64,000 bases of DNA from Myxococcus dinghuensis (GTDB lineage: Bacteria; Myxococcota; Myxococcia; Myxococcales; Myxococcaceae): the NCBI RefSeq assembly GCF_024198235.1, contig NZ_JAKCFB010000003.1:248001-312000 (forward strand), written 5' to 3'. A program made the position numbers and the translations under genes. Each line of letters begins with the position of its first letter. Within the stretch, counting starts at the first letter, position 1. Shown here piece after piece: positions 23,756 to 33,804 of the stretch. The notes under the pieces are model-generated. The model did not search any database and was not told the DNA's origin. It saw only the letters and a list, made by a program, of their open reading frames with translations.

Positions 23756-25336
23756 ATGTCCACGCCCACCCCAGACGCCTCCGTCGCGGGCGCGTCGTTC
23801 GACGTCCTCTGCATCGGCTCGGGCATCGGGTCGCTCGGAGCGGCGGCGGTGCTCGCGCGACACGGGATGAAGGTGCTCGTGCTGGAGCAGCACTCCGTCG
23901 CCGGAGGGATGACCCACACCTTCCAGCGCAAGGGCTACGAGTGGGACGTGGGGTTGCACTACCTGGGCAGGTTGCACGACCCGGACGCACCGCTGCGCCG
24001 CGTCTTCGACTACGTCACCGACGGCGCCCTCGAATGGGCGCGCCTGGACCGGGTCCACGATCGGCTCGTCTTCGAGGATCGGAGCTACGACCTCGTCGCG
24101 GGGGCGGAGGCCTTCCAGGAGACGCTCGTGCGAGCCTTCCCCTCCGAACGCAAGGCCCTCACGACGTACGTCTCGCTGCTGCGCGCCGTGGAGCGCGCCT
24201 CGCGCCACCACTTCCTCCAGCACGTGCTGCCCACCTGGCTCACGCCCTTCACCCAGCCGTTGCTCGGGGGGCCCTTCCGCCGGTACGCGCGGCGCTCGAC
24301 GCTGGACGTCCTGCGCACCCTCACGTCCGACCGGCGACTGGTGGGCGTGCTCACGGGACAATGGGGCAACTACGCGCTCCCTCCGGCGGACAGCAGCTTC
24401 GCCATGCACGCGCTCATGGCCGAGTACTACCTGGAGGGCGCCACCTATCCGGTGGGTGGACCGGGGGCCATCCTCCGCCACGTCGCGCCCGTCATCACCC
24501 GCGCCGGCGGCGAGATTCGCACGCGGGCCCCGGTGGAGGAGATTCTCGTCCACGACGGCCGCGCCCTGGGCGTGAGGCTGGCCAGCGGAGAGGAGCTGCG
24601 CGCGCACCACGTCCTCAGCGGCGCGGGCGTGGCGCAGACACTCGGCACGCTGCTGCCGGAGCGCTGGCGACCCCAGGCGTCCCTCGCGGCGCTGCGTCGG
24701 ATTCCGCCCTCCCTGGGGCACCTCGGTCTCTACCTGGGCCTCCGGGGCGCGCCGGACGAGGTCGGGCTCCCGGCGACCAACACGTGGGTCCACGCCAGCT
24801 ACGACCACGACGCGAACGTGCGCGACTCCCGGAGCAGCCCCTCGGCGCCCTTCCCCGTCACGTTCCTCGGCTCGTCGTCCGCCAGGGACCCGTCCTGGCC
24901 CCAGCGACACCCGGGACGGTCCACGCTCACCCTCGTGACACCGGCGCCTCAAGCCTGGTTCGAGCGCTGGGAAGGCACACGCTGGCGCCGCCGCGGTCCC
25001 GAGTACGAGGACTTCAAGGCGCGGCTCTCGGAGCGGCTGCTCGACAGCGCCCATGCGCGGTTCCCCCAGCTCCGGGGACGCGTGGCGTACCAGGAGCTGT
25101 CCACGCCCTTGAGCACCGCGCACTTCGCCCGCCGTCCTCATGGCTCCGCCTACGGCCTGGCGCACACCCCCGAGCGCTTCCTCCAGCGGTGGCTCCGCTC
25201 CAGGCTCCCCGTGCGCAACCTGCTCCTCGTGGGCCAGGACACCGTCTCGGTGGGCGTCGGCGCCGCCCTCATGTCCGGCGTGCTCGCCGCGACCATCGTC
25301 CTCAGGCGCAACGTCCTCGGCGACCTCCTCCGCTGA
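23756..25336 (+). CDS. FAD-dependent RetSat/CrtI-like oxidoreductase
   Basis: A 526-residue flavoprotein of the phytoene desaturase/carotenoid isomerase/retinol saturase group. The N-terminal dinucleotide fold reads VLCIGSGIGSLGAAAVLARHG at about 17-37, followed by EQHSVAGGMTHTF. The central YPVGGPGAILRHV segment and the C-terminal LLLVGQDTVSVGVGAALMSG are characteristic of the family. It acts on conjugated or unsaturated hydrophobic chains. Start: ATG with GGAG 8 nt upstream. It lies between a desaturase and a reducing polyketide synthase, suggesting redox tailoring of a polyene or lipid. The exact substrate is unknown. Confidence 0.83.
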   Translation: MSTPTPDASVAGASFDVLCIGSGIGSLGAAAVLARHGMKVLVLEQHSVAGGMTHTFQRKGYEWDVGLHYLGRLHDPDAPLRRVFDYVTDGALEWARLDRVHDRLVFEDRSYDLVAGAEAFQETLVRAFPSERKALTTYVSLLRAVERASRHHFLQHVLPTWLTPFTQPLLGGPFRRYARRSTLDVLRTLTSDRRLVGVLTGQWGNYALPPADSSFAMHALMAEYYLEGATYPVGGPGAILRHVAPVITRAGGEIRTRAPVEEILVHDGRALGVRLASGEELRAHHVLSGAGVAQTLGTLLPERWRPQASLAALRRIPPSLGHLGLYLGLRGAPDEVGLPATNTWVHASYDHDANVRDSRSSPSAPFPVTFLGSSSARDPSWPQRHPGRSTLTLVTPAPQAWFERWEGTRWRRRGPEYEDFKARLSERLLDSAHARFPQLRGRVAYQELSTPLSTAHFARRPHGSAYGLAHTPERFLQRWLRSRLPVRNLLLVGQDTVSVGVGAALMSGVLAATIVLRRNVLGDLLR

Positions 25337-25437
25337 ACCCATCCCACTTCGCCCTCACGCAACCGGCACCGGACCGCTCCGGGCGCCGACCCTCCCGGCT
25401 CGTTCCCGAACAACTCCGCTCGCACGAAAGGCCCCCC

Positions 25438-28400
25438 ATGAAGCCCTCCTTCCGATTGCTCCAGACACTCCTCCGCGGCCGAGCACGGGGTCCCCTGGAT
25501 CCACTGGCCGAAGGCGTCACGCGCTGGCGCGTCCTGCCCACGGACCTGGACCTCTTCGGCCACATGAACAACAGCCGCTACCTGGCGATGATGGACCTGG
25601 GCCGCGTGGACCTCCTCGTGCGCGCGGGGCTCCTGCCCGCCATGCTCCGTCAACGCTGGGTCGCCCCCGTCGGCGAGACATCGCTCCAGTTCCGTGACGC
25701 CCTGCGGTTGTTCGAGCACTACGAGCTGGGCACCCGGCTCGCCGCATGGGACGACCACTGGCTCTACTTCGAGCAGCAGTTCCGCCGCGTCTCGGAGCCG
25801 GAGCGCCCGGTCGCCACCGGACTCGTGCGTGCCGTCTTCCGCGACGCCCACGGCCCGGTCCCTCCCCCCCGCGTCATCCAACACGCCCTGGGCCGGGAGG
25901 TCCGCTCCCCCGCGCCCTCCGAGTCCCTGCGGCGTCACTTCGGCCTCGACCGGGGCCTCGTCGCGCCCCCCACCGAGTCTTCCAGCCGGGAGCCGCTCGC
26001 CATCGTCGGCATCGGCTGCCGCCTGCCCGGCGGAGTCGAGGACGCGGAGGGCCTCTGGCAGGTGTTGATGGAAGGCCGCGAGTGCATCGTCGACATCCCC
26101 GAGTCGCGCTGGGATGCGAGGAAGTTCCACGACGCGACGGGGCGCGCCCCGGGCCGCACCTATGCGGGACGGGCGGGCCTGCTCCAGCAGGACCTCCGAG
26201 CGTTCGAGCCCGGCTTCTTCGGCATCACCCCACGCGAAGCCGCCGCGCTGGACCCGCAGCAGCGACTGCTGCTCGAGGTCTCCTGGGAGGCCCTCGAGGA
26301 TGCCGGCGTGCCACCGACCACGTTGGCGGGGAGCCGCACGGGCGTCTTCGTCGGCGGCTTCATGATGGACAACCTCATCCTGCATGCGAGCCCGGACAAC
26401 CGCGAGCAGCTCGACACGCACTCCCCGACGGCGAGCACCCTGACGATGCTCTCCAACCGGCTCTCGTACTTCTACGACCTGCGCGGCCCCAGCGTCTCCA
26501 TGGACACGGCCTGCTCCTCGTCGCTCGTCGCGCTGCACATGGCCTGTCAGAGCCTGTGGGCCCAGGAGAGCGAGGCCGCGCTCGTCGGCGGCGTGAACGT
26601 CCTCCTGCTGCCGGAGACGCAGGTCACCATGTCCAAGGGGCGCTTCCTGTCGCCGCGAGGCCGGTGCCACGCCTTCAGTGACCAGGCGGATGGCTACGTG
26701 CGCGCCGAGGGCGCGGCGATCCTCGTCATCAAGCCGCTCTCCGCCGCGCTGCGCGACGGCAACCCCATCCACTCCCTCATCCTCGGCACGGCGGTGAACC
26801 AGGATGGCCGGACGCCGGGAATCACCGTGCCCAACGCGGAGGCCCAGGTCGCGGTGATGCGGGAGGCCTACGCCAAGGCCGGCGTGGATCCGCTGCGCGT
26901 CGCCTACGTCGAGGCACACGGCACGGGGACGCCGGTGGGCGACCCCATCGAGGCGCGGGCCATCGGCACGGTGACGGGGGTCGGCCGGGAGGGAGCGGCC
27001 CGCTGCCGGATGGGCTCCCTCAAGACGAACCTGGGGCACCTCGAGGCGGCCGCCGGCGTGACGGGCGTCATCAAGGCGGCGCTCGTGCTCCGGCACGGCG
27101 TCGTCCCGCCCCACCTGCACCTGGAGAAGGTCAACCCACAGATTCCACTCGACGCGCTCGGGCTGCACATCCCCACGCGACCGGAGGCGCTCCCCCGAGG
27201 CGACGGCCCCCTGCTCGCGGGGGTCAACTCCTTCGGCTACGGGGGCACCAACGCCCACGTGGTCCTCGCGGAGCCGCCGCGCGCGACCACGAGCATGCGC
27301 GTCAAACGCCCCGAGGGTCGCCCGCACCTCCTCCCCTTGAGCGCCAGGTCCCCCGAAGCCCTCACTGCGCTCGCGGGGCAGTACGCGGACGGGTTGGAGT
27401 CGGGACGCGGGACGCCCGAAGCGCTGTGCCGTGACGCCGCCGTCCACCGCTCGCATCCCCGGCACAGGCTGACGGTTCGCGGCCCGAACCGTGAAGCCCT
27501 GGCCGCATCGCTCCGAGCCTTCGCGCGCGGCGAGCACAACGTGGCGGGTCTGGACTTCGTCGCGGAGCCCCCCGAGGCCCGCAAGCTCCTCTTCGTCTAC
27601 ACGGGGATGGGGCCCCAATGGTGGGCCATGGGCCGGCAGTTGCATGCCACGGAGCCCGTCTTCCGCGATGCGGTGGCGGAGTGCGACGCGCACTTCCGCG
27701 AGCTCAGCGGATGGTCCATCGCCGCGGAGCTTCAGCGGGATGCCACGACCTCGCGCATCACCCGCACGGAGGTGGCGCAGCCCGCCAACGCGGTGCTGCA
27801 GGTCGCGCTCACCCGGTTGTGGGCTTCCTGGGGAATCATTCCGGACGCCGTCCTGGGCCACAGCATCGGAGAAGTGGGCGCCGCGTGGGCATCCGGCGCG
27901 CTGGACCTGCGCGACATGCTCCTCACCGCGTTCCACCGCAGCCGGCTCCAGCAGCGCATCGCGGGACAAGGCGGCATGCTCGCGGTGGGCCTCGGCCCTG
28001 ACGAGGCGCGCGAATGGGTGGCGCGACATGGCCCGGACATCGCGGTCGCCGCCGTCAACAGCGAACGGGCCGTCACGCTCGCGGGAGGGCGCGCGTCGCT
28101 GGAGCGCGTCGCCTCGGAGCTCGCGGCCCAGGGGCGCTTCCAGCGCTTCCTCCAGGTGGAGGTCCCGTATCACAGCCCCTTGATGGAGCCCCTCCGTGAC
28201 GAGCTGCTCGCATCGCTCACCCCCCTCCGCCCCCACGCGCCCCGCCTCCCCATCTACTCCACCGTGAGTGGGAGACGCATGACGGACGCCGAGCGTCACG
28301 ACGCCCCGTACTGGTGGAACAACGTCCGGGGCTCCGTGCTGTTCGCGGATGCGCTCCACCAGGCCCTGGGCGACGGGCACGGCACCTTCGTCGAGGTCGG

Positions 28401-31400
28401 ACCCCATCCCGTCCTGGCGACCTTCATCCGGGACGTGCTGGGCGCGGCCCGGGCGCGTGGCGAGGTCATCGCGTCGCTCGTCCGGGAGACCCCGGAACAG
28501 GAGACGATGGCCGCGGCGCTCGGGAAGCTCCACGCGGTGGGGATGACTCCCGCCTGGAGGGCCTTCTTCGGCCCCGGGACGTACCAGGGCGCGCCCCGAA
28601 CGCCGTGGCAGCGGCAATCCCACTGGGAGGAGAGCCCCCGCTCACATCGGCGGCGCCGCGCGTTCGAGGGACATCCGATGTTCGTCGACGCGGAGGCGGG
28701 CGTGTCGCCGACCTGGACGGCGGAGCTGAGCCTCGCCGCCCTGCCCTACCTGGGCGACCACCACGTCGCGGGCAGCCTCCTCTTCCCCGGCGCGGGACAT
28801 GTCGAGCTGGCCCTCGCCGCGCGGCACGCGCTGACGGGTGACGCGAGCTGCTGCATCGAGGAGCTGGAGCTGTCCTCCGCCATCCTGCTGCGGGAGGACA
28901 CGAACGTCCGCGTGCGCATCGGCCTCTCCTCCGACTCCGCGGCCTTCCATGTCCAGCAGGTGGACGAAGCGCAGGTGCCCGTGGTGCGCGCACGCGGCAA
29001 GCTGTTCTCCGCCGGCCGAGTGACGCGCACGCAGGACCTCTCCGCGCTTCGGACGCGCATCTCCCATCGCGTGGACGTGACGGAGTTGTACGCGGCCCTG
29101 GAGCGGCGAGGACTGCGTTATGGTCCCACGTTCCGCGCCGTGACGGCCCTGCACCGGACCCCCGACGAGGTCCTGGCGCACGTGACGCTCCCGGGTCCGT
29201 TGGACGACCAGGGCTATCACCTGCATCCGGTGCTCCTCGATGCCGCGTTCCACAGCCTCCTGGCCTCGGCGAGCGACGATGCGGAGCACGACGTCGTCCC
29301 AGTGGGCATCGACCGCATCCTCGTCCTCGGCCCCGCGGGTCGCTCGCTCTTCGCGCACGGAAGACTCCTGGACTCGAGGGCTGGAACCGTCCGGGGCGAC
29401 ATCACCCTGCTGGGGGAGGATGGCGGCGTCATCGCCGAAATCACGGGCTTCACGGCCCGACTGTTGCCCCGCGCCCTCCCCCACGCGAAGGCCTCCATCG
29501 AGAGCGCCGTGTACGTGCGACGGTGGGAGCGCTTCGAGCCCTCCGCGCCCGATTCCGAGGACGTGAGCTGGGTCGTGCTGGGAGGCCCGACGCCCGAACC
29601 CCGGCCGCGTGGCTGGCATCACGTCGATGCCTTGGCGGAGCTGGAGCCCCTGCTCGCGGGGATGCGCCCAGGAGGCCGGGTGCGCCTCGTCGACCTGCGC
29701 TGGGCCGAGCCGGCCCGGACGAGCACGGCGCCCTTGGAGGCCGGTACCCAGGCCGCGGAGTCCCTCCTGCGAACCGTCCAGGCGCTGCGCTCGGGCCAAC
29801 TGGACCGCTACTTCCTCGTCACGACCCGCGCCGAGGCCGTGGGCGCCACGAGCGAGACACCGTCACTCGAACATGCCCCCATGTTGGGACTCGCGCGCAC
29901 GGCCATGACGGAGCGACCGGACCTGCACCTCACGTGGGTGGACCTCGAGGCCTCGCCCGGCGACATGGGCGGACTGCTGGCCCTGCTCCGCGGCGTGGGG
30001 CCGGAGCAGGAGGTCGCACTGCGCGGGGAGGTGCTCCACGCCTCGCGCCTCGTGAGGGGCACGCTGGCGCCGGCTCCTGCACAGCCCCAGCTCCCGCCCC
30101 TGGGCCCCGTCCCCGAAGGCATGGGGTACGAGCTGGCGCCGGGCGAGGCCGGGCGGCTCGACACGCTGGGGTTCGTCGCTCGCGCACGCCGCACACCAGG
30201 CGCGGGGGAGGTCGAGCTCGAGGTCGAGTCCACGGCGCTGGGCTTCAAGGACGTCATGAAGGCCCTGGGGCTGCTCTCGGAGCGCGCGAAGCAGCACACT
30301 TTCCTGGGCGACGCCATCGGCATGGAGGGCGCCGGACGCATCAGCGCCGTGGGAGCGGGCGTGACGGACTTCGCGGTGGGAGACCGCGTCTACGGCGTCG
30401 CGCCTGGCTTCCTCGCCTCACACGTCGTCCTGCCCTCGAGCCAGGTGGTGAAGCTGCCGCCGCACCTCACCTTCGAGCAGGGCGCCAACCTCGTCGTCTT
30501 CCTGACCGTGTACCACGCGCTCGTGAAGGTCGCCCGGCTGCGCCCCGGCGAGCGAGTGCTCGTCCACGGCGCCACGGGCGGCGTCGGGCTCGCCGCCATC
30601 GAGGTGGCTCGGTGGTGCGGCGCGGAGGTCATCGCCACCGCTGGCACGGAGGAGAAACGACGCTACCTCCGCGAGCAGGGAGTCTCCCTCGTGAGTCACT
30701 CCCGCGACGTGGGCTTCGTCGAGGACGTGCGCGCCTGGACGAACGGGCGCGGCGTCGACGTCGTGCTCAACTTCATGCCCGGGGAGATCATGGCGCGCAG
30801 CCTCTCCTGCCTGGCACCCTTCGGCCGCTTCATCGAGCTGGGCAAGGCGAGCTTCGAGCAGGACGAGCTGCTGCGCCTGCGCCCCTTCCACGAGAACCTG
30901 ACCTACGCCGCCGTGGACTTCGACCGGCTCCTGGGGAGCAGGCCCGAGGAGGTGCGGGCCCTGTATCAGGAGGTGCTGCGGCGCTTCGAGGACGGAAGCT
31001 TCCGGCCCCTTCCCTCGCGGTCGTGGCCCGCGAGCCAGGTGGAGGAGGCCTTCCGCACCATGGCGCGGGGCCAGCACATCGGAAAGGTGTGCATCACCCT
31101 CAAGGACCCCGACCTTCGGGTGCGCCGCCCCGAGGAGCAGGGAACCCTCACCGCGGAGGCCACCTATCTGGTGACGGGCGGACTCGGCGGCTTCGGGCTG
31201 GAGGTGGCGCGCTGGCTCGTGGAGCGAGGGGCGCGCCACCTGGTGCTGGTCAGTCGGCGTGGGGCCAGCTCCGAGGAGGCACGCGAGGCGCTCGCAGCCT
31301 GGACCGCCCAGGGCGTCCAGGTCCACGCGCGCTCCGCCGACATCTCCCGCGCCGAGGACGTGGCGCGCATCCTTACGCAGGTGCGTGACACCCTCCCGCC

Positions 31401-32265
31401 CCTCCGAGGCGTCTTCCACTGCGCTGTCGTGCTGGACGACAAGCCCCTGGCTCGCATGGACCGCGCCTCGCTCGACAAGGTGATGGCGGCCAAGGCCCAG
31501 GGGGCCTGGAACCTCCACCAGGAGACGCGAGGCACGCCGCTGGACTTCTTCGTCCTCTTCTCGTCCATCTCCTCCCTCATCGGCAACGCGGGCCAGGGCA
31601 ACTACGTCGCGGCCAATGCGTTCCTGGACCAGCTCGCGGTGCACCGCCGCCGACAGGGGCTGGCAGCGACCGCCATCCAGTGGGGCGCGCTGGGCGAAGC
31701 CGGGCTCGTCGCTCGCAATGCGGGCGTGGCCCAGCACCTGGAACACCTGGGCCTCTCGGCGCTGTCCACGGCCATGGCACTCCAAGCGCTGGAGCACATC
31801 CTGGCATCCGGACCGGAGCAGGTCGCCGTGGCGGACGTGGACTGGGGGCGGCTCGGGGCAGGTCTCGCGCCCGGGTCGGGTGCTCGACGCCTCGCCGCGC
31901 TCCTGGAGGCGCCGGGGCAGCCGACGCGTGCCTCCGAGGAGGCCGCCCTCGTCGAGCGGACGTTCGGGAGGCTCGATGACGAAGCCCGGCGTGGGCTCGT
32001 CACGAAGACCCTCACGCGGGTGGTCGCCCGGGTGATGCGCACGCGAGAGGAGGCACTCGACGCGGCCCAGCCCCTGCGAGAGCTGGGCATGGACTCCATC
32101 ATGGCGCTGGAGATCGTCACGGCGGTCGAGGGAGAGCTGGGGGTGAAGCTGTCCTCGATGGAGGTGGTCAGCGGTCCGTCGATCCGGGAGCTCACCACCG
32201 TACTGCTGGGGCACATCCTCCGTGCCCAGGGCGTCACGCCGCTCCCCGACCAGCGAGCGGCGTGA
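25438..32265 (+). CDS. Type I polyketide synthase: hotdog thioesterase-KS-AT-DH-ER-KR-ACP
   Basis: A 2275-residue single-module reducing polyketide synthase. An unusual N-terminal hotdog thioesterase-like domain comes first (about 25-165, DLDLFGHMNNSRYLAMMD). Ketosynthase: triad C359, H494, H534. Acyltransferase: S809 in GHSIGE, with VPYHS (909-913) at the HAFH/YASH specificity position, so malonyl versus methylmalonyl cannot be called. Dehydratase: H1108xxxGxxxxP and D1268. Enoylreductase: NADPH motif HGATGGVG at 1710-1717. Ketoreductase: TGGLGGFG at 1913-1920, Y2056. ACP: S2220 in LGMDSIM. There is no C-terminal release domain. Complete reduction suggests a saturated or partly saturated chain, perhaps made iteratively; the N-terminal domain might release it. 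The start ATG follows AAAGG. Confidence 0.92.
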   Translation: MKPSFRLLQTLLRGRARGPLDPLAEGVTRWRVLPTDLDLFGHMNNSRYLAMMDLGRVDLLVRAGLLPAMLRQRWVAPVGETSLQFRDALRLFEHYELGTRLAAWDDHWLYFEQQFRRVSEPERPVATGLVRAVFRDAHGPVPPPRVIQHALGREVRSPAPSESLRRHFGLDRGLVAPPTESSSREPLAIVGIGCRLPGGVEDAEGLWQVLMEGRECIVDIPESRWDARKFHDATGRAPGRTYAGRAGLLQQDLRAFEPGFFGITPREAAALDPQQRLLLEVSWEALEDAGVPPTTLAGSRTGVFVGGFMMDNLILHASPDNREQLDTHSPTASTLTMLSNRLSYFYDLRGPSVSMDTACSSSLVALHMACQSLWAQESEAALVGGVNVLLLPETQVTMSKGRFLSPRGRCHAFSDQADGYVRAEGAAILVIKPLSAALRDGNPIHSLILGTAVNQDGRTPGITVPNAEAQVAVMREAYAKAGVDPLRVAYVEAHGTGTPVGDPIEARAIGTVTGVGREGAARCRMGSLKTNLGHLEAAAGVTGVIKAALVLRHGVVPPHLHLEKVNPQIPLDALGLHIPTRPEALPRGDGPLLAGVNSFGYGGTNAHVVLAEPPRATTSMRVKRPEGRPHLLPLSARSPEALTALAGQYADGLESGRGTPEALCRDAAVHRSHPRHRLTVRGPNREALAASLRAFARGEHNVAGLDFVAEPPEARKLLFVYTGMGPQWWAMGRQLHATEPVFRDAVAECDAHFRELSGWSIAAELQRDATTSRITRTEVAQPANAVLQVALTRLWASWGIIPDAVLGHSIGEVGAAWASGALDLRDMLLTAFHRSRLQQRIAGQGGMLAVGLGPDEAREWVARHGPDIAVAAVNSERAVTLAGGRASLERVASELAAQGRFQRFLQVEVPYHSPLMEPLRDELLASLTPLRPHAPRLPIYSTVSGRRMTDAERHDAPYWWNNVRGSVLFADALHQALGDGHGTFVEVGPHPVLATFIRDVLGAARARGEVIASLVRETPEQETMAAALGKLHAVGMTPAWRAFFGPGTYQGAPRTPWQRQSHWEESPRSHRRRRAFEGHPMFVDAEAGVSPTWTAELSLAALPYLGDHHVAGSLLFPGAGHVELALAARHALTGDASCCIEELELSSAILLREDTNVRVRIGLSSDSAAFHVQQVDEAQVPVVRARGKLFSAGRVTRTQDLSALRTRISHRVDVTELYAALERRGLRYGPTFRAVTALHRTPDEVLAHVTLPGPLDDQGYHLHPVLLDAAFHSLLASASDDAEHDVVPVGIDRILVLGPAGRSLFAHGRLLDSRAGTVRGDITLLGEDGGVIAEITGFTARLLPRALPHAKASIESAVYVRRWERFEPSAPDSEDVSWVVLGGPTPEPRPRGWHHVDALAELEPLLAGMRPGGRVRLVDLRWAEPARTSTAPLEAGTQAAESLLRTVQALRSGQLDRYFLVTTRAEAVGATSETPSLEHAPMLGLARTAMTERPDLHLTWVDLEASPGDMGGLLALLRGVGPEQEVALRGEVLHASRLVRGTLAPAPAQPQLPPLGPVPEGMGYELAPGEAGRLDTLGFVARARRTPGAGEVELEVESTALGFKDVMKALGLLSERAKQHTFLGDAIGMEGAGRISAVGAGVTDFAVGDRVYGVAPGFLASHVVLPSSQVVKLPPHLTFEQGANLVVFLTVYHALVKVARLRPGERVLVHGATGGVGLAAIEVARWCGAEVIATAGTEEKRRYLREQGVSLVSHSRDVGFVEDVRAWTNGRGVDVVLNFMPGEIMARSLSCLAPFGRFIELGKASFEQDELLRLRPFHENLTYAAVDFDRLLGSRPEEVRALYQEVLRRFEDGSFRPLPSRSWPASQVEEAFRTMARGQHIGKVCITLKDPDLRVRRPEEQGTLTAEATYLVTGGLGGFGLEVARWLVERGARHLVLVSRRGASSEEAREALAAWTAQGVQVHARSADISRAEDVARILTQVRDTLPPLRGVFHCAVVLDDKPLARMDRASLDKVMAAKAQGAWNLHQETRGTPLDFFVLFSSISSLIGNAGQGNYVAANAFLDQLAVHRRRQGLAATAIQWGALGEAGLVARNAGVAQHLEHLGLSALSTAMALQALEHILASGPEQVAVADVDWGRLGAGLAPGSGARRLAALLEAPGQPTRASEEAALVERTFGRLDDEARRGLVTKTLTRVVARVMRTREEALDAAQPLRELGMDSIMALEIVTAVEGELGVKLSSMEVVSGPSIRELTTVLLGHILRAQGVTPLPDQRAA

Positions 32266-32275
32266 CGAGGGGCGC

Positions 32276-33196
32276 TCAGGGCACCGAGGCGCGGCGCTGC
32301 GTGAGCAGCCAGTCCCAGAACGCGTAGTTGTCGTACTGCTGAGTCCAGCAGTCGTGGGCGCCGCCCGGCAGCACCGTCATCCGAGCGATGGCGGTGCCCG
32401 TCGCCACGGCGCCCGGCTGGGAGGTCCACGTCGGACTGGAGGCCCCGGGGAACAGGTACGTCAGCATCGCGGTCGGCTCCGGCACCGTCACCATCGCGTA
32501 TTGACCGTAGTTCTTCGTCACGCCCAGCAGCCAGGAGCGCTCGGCGGACAGCGACGTGCCGTCCGCGAACGAGTGGACCGCCCACACGGGGACGTCCTTG
32601 AGCTGGGTGATGGTGGGGCCCGGCCCGCCGATGTTCGACGCCATGGGCGCGAGCGCGGCCAGGCGGCTGCCGTACTGATACGCATACCGCCAGGCGCCAT
32701 AGCCACCGAAGCTCAGGCCCGTGAGATAGATGCGCGTCGTATCCACGCGGTAGTTGGCCACGATGAAGTCGACGAACGCGTTGAGCTCGGCCGGCAGCCA
32801 CTCCGTGGGGGCGCGCGGGGTGAAGACCATCACCTGCTTCTGACCGAAGTACGTCTTGCCCTGCGCCGAGCCCTGGATCTTCTTCAGCGCCCCGTGCTTG
32901 GTGACGACCGTCAGCAGGTTCGCCTCCGTGGTGGACGTCCCGAACTCGCTCAGGCCGTTCAGGTGGATGATGACCGGATAGGACGTGTCCGGAGAGGTGA
33001 GGTAGCCCGGCGGCAGGTACTCGCCGTAGCCGTAGATGGCCCCCGTGCTCGACGCCAGCCGCGCCACCACCTGGTCTTCCGTGGTGATGACGACCGACGA
33101 GGACTGGGTGCCCAACACGTCGGCCCCCTCCATCTCGCCACCACCACAAGCAACGGTCCACACTGCGAGCAATAGCGCAACCCCTGGCATCCGCAT
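32276..33196 (-). CDS. Alpha/beta-hydrolase lipoprotein (PHB depolymerase/esterase-like)
   Basis: A 306-residue predicted lipoprotein: MRMPGVALLLAVWTVAC ends in a lipobox before CGGG. The fold is alpha/beta-hydrolase. The nucleophile elbow is GLSFGGYGAW, the acid is probably in HSFADGTS, and the His is in LPGGAHDCW. It resembles secreted esterases of the LpqC/phospholipase-carboxylesterase/PHB depolymerase-like group with an N-terminal extension. The start ATG has AGGGAG 7 nt upstream; longer versions of the frame include unrelated sequence. It converges on the polyketide synthase, 10 bp from its stop, and is probably independent of that cluster. Confidence 0.82.
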   Translation of the reverse strand: MRMPGVALLLAVWTVACGGGEMEGADVLGTQSSSVVITTEDQVVARLASSTGAIYGYGEYLPPGYLTSPDTSYPVIIHLNGLSEFGTSTTEANLLTVVTKHGALKKIQGSAQGKTYFGQKQVMVFTPRAPTEWLPAELNAFVDFIVANYRVDTTRIYLTGLSFGGYGAWRYAYQYGSRLAALAPMASNIGGPGPTITQLKDVPVWAVHSFADGTSLSAERSWLLGVTKNYGQYAMVTVPEPTAMLTYLFPGASSPTWTSQPGAVATGTAIARMTVLPGGAHDCWTQQYDNYAFWDWLLTQRRASVP

Positions 33197-33480
33197 GATG
33201 AGCTCCCTGGCTGGGTTCACGGCGACGCCAGCGTGCCAAAACGCCGGTTTTCCAGGAATACCAACCTGGTCACTTTTCCCTCCTCCAAGCACAATCAAGC
33301 TGCAATTGTCTCTAGGAAACCCAAAATCCAACGAACAGGCGCACCTGCACGCCGTTCTCTCCACAGGCAGGTGGCGCCATCGAGCATCCGCCGGATGACA
33401 CTGGGACAAGGCGGGCCATGGGGTCCCGCGCCACGCGAGCGCATCATCCTCCCGGCCGTTCCCCAAGCCCGGAGGTCTCG

Positions 33481-33804
33481 ATGCTGAAGTCCATTTCAGG
33501 CGTGATGCTGATGGGTGCGCTCGCGGTGGGCATGGTGCTCACCACCCTGCCGGAGGATGCGGAGTCGACGCCCGCGACGCCGACGCCGCTGGCGCCATCG
33601 ACGAAGCAGGGTGGCTGCGAGGCGCGGCGGGAGCATTTCCCGATGTCGCTGACCCGGAACGCCGGACCGGCCGATGCGCCGTCAGTGCGTCCGCTCCCAG
33701 CTCCGACGAGGAGCTTCGGCTACTGCTCGTTCGACTGTTCCGAGTGCTTCGACACCATCGAGTGCCAATCGCGGAATGCGGGCTCTTGCGGTCTCTGCCC
33801 GTGA
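33481..33804 (+). CDS. Small secreted peptide with Cys-rich C-terminus
   Basis: A 107-residue protein starting at an ATG with GGAGG 5 nt upstream. Residues 1-25 form a hydrophobic signal or anchor (MLKSISGVMLMGALAVGMVL). A Pro/Thr linker and one Cys follow. The C-terminal 30 residues hold six cysteines (YCSFDCSECF, IECQ, SCGLCP). The layout of a leader and a short Cys-dense tail suggests a disulfide-rich secreted peptide. No family was recognised and no modifying enzyme is adjacent. Confidence 0.65.
   Translation: MLKSISGVMLMGALAVGMVLTTLPEDAESTPATPTPLAPSTKQGGCEARREHFPMSLTRNAGPADAPSVRPLPAPTRSFGYCSFDCSECFDTIECQSRNAGSCGLCP

Noticed and set aside
23941..25437. Upstream extension of the polyketide synthase frame
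   Set aside because: The extra 499 residues overlap the RetSat-like gene in another frame and are Arg/Pro/Ala-rich. The ATG at 25438 starts a recognisable hotdog domain.
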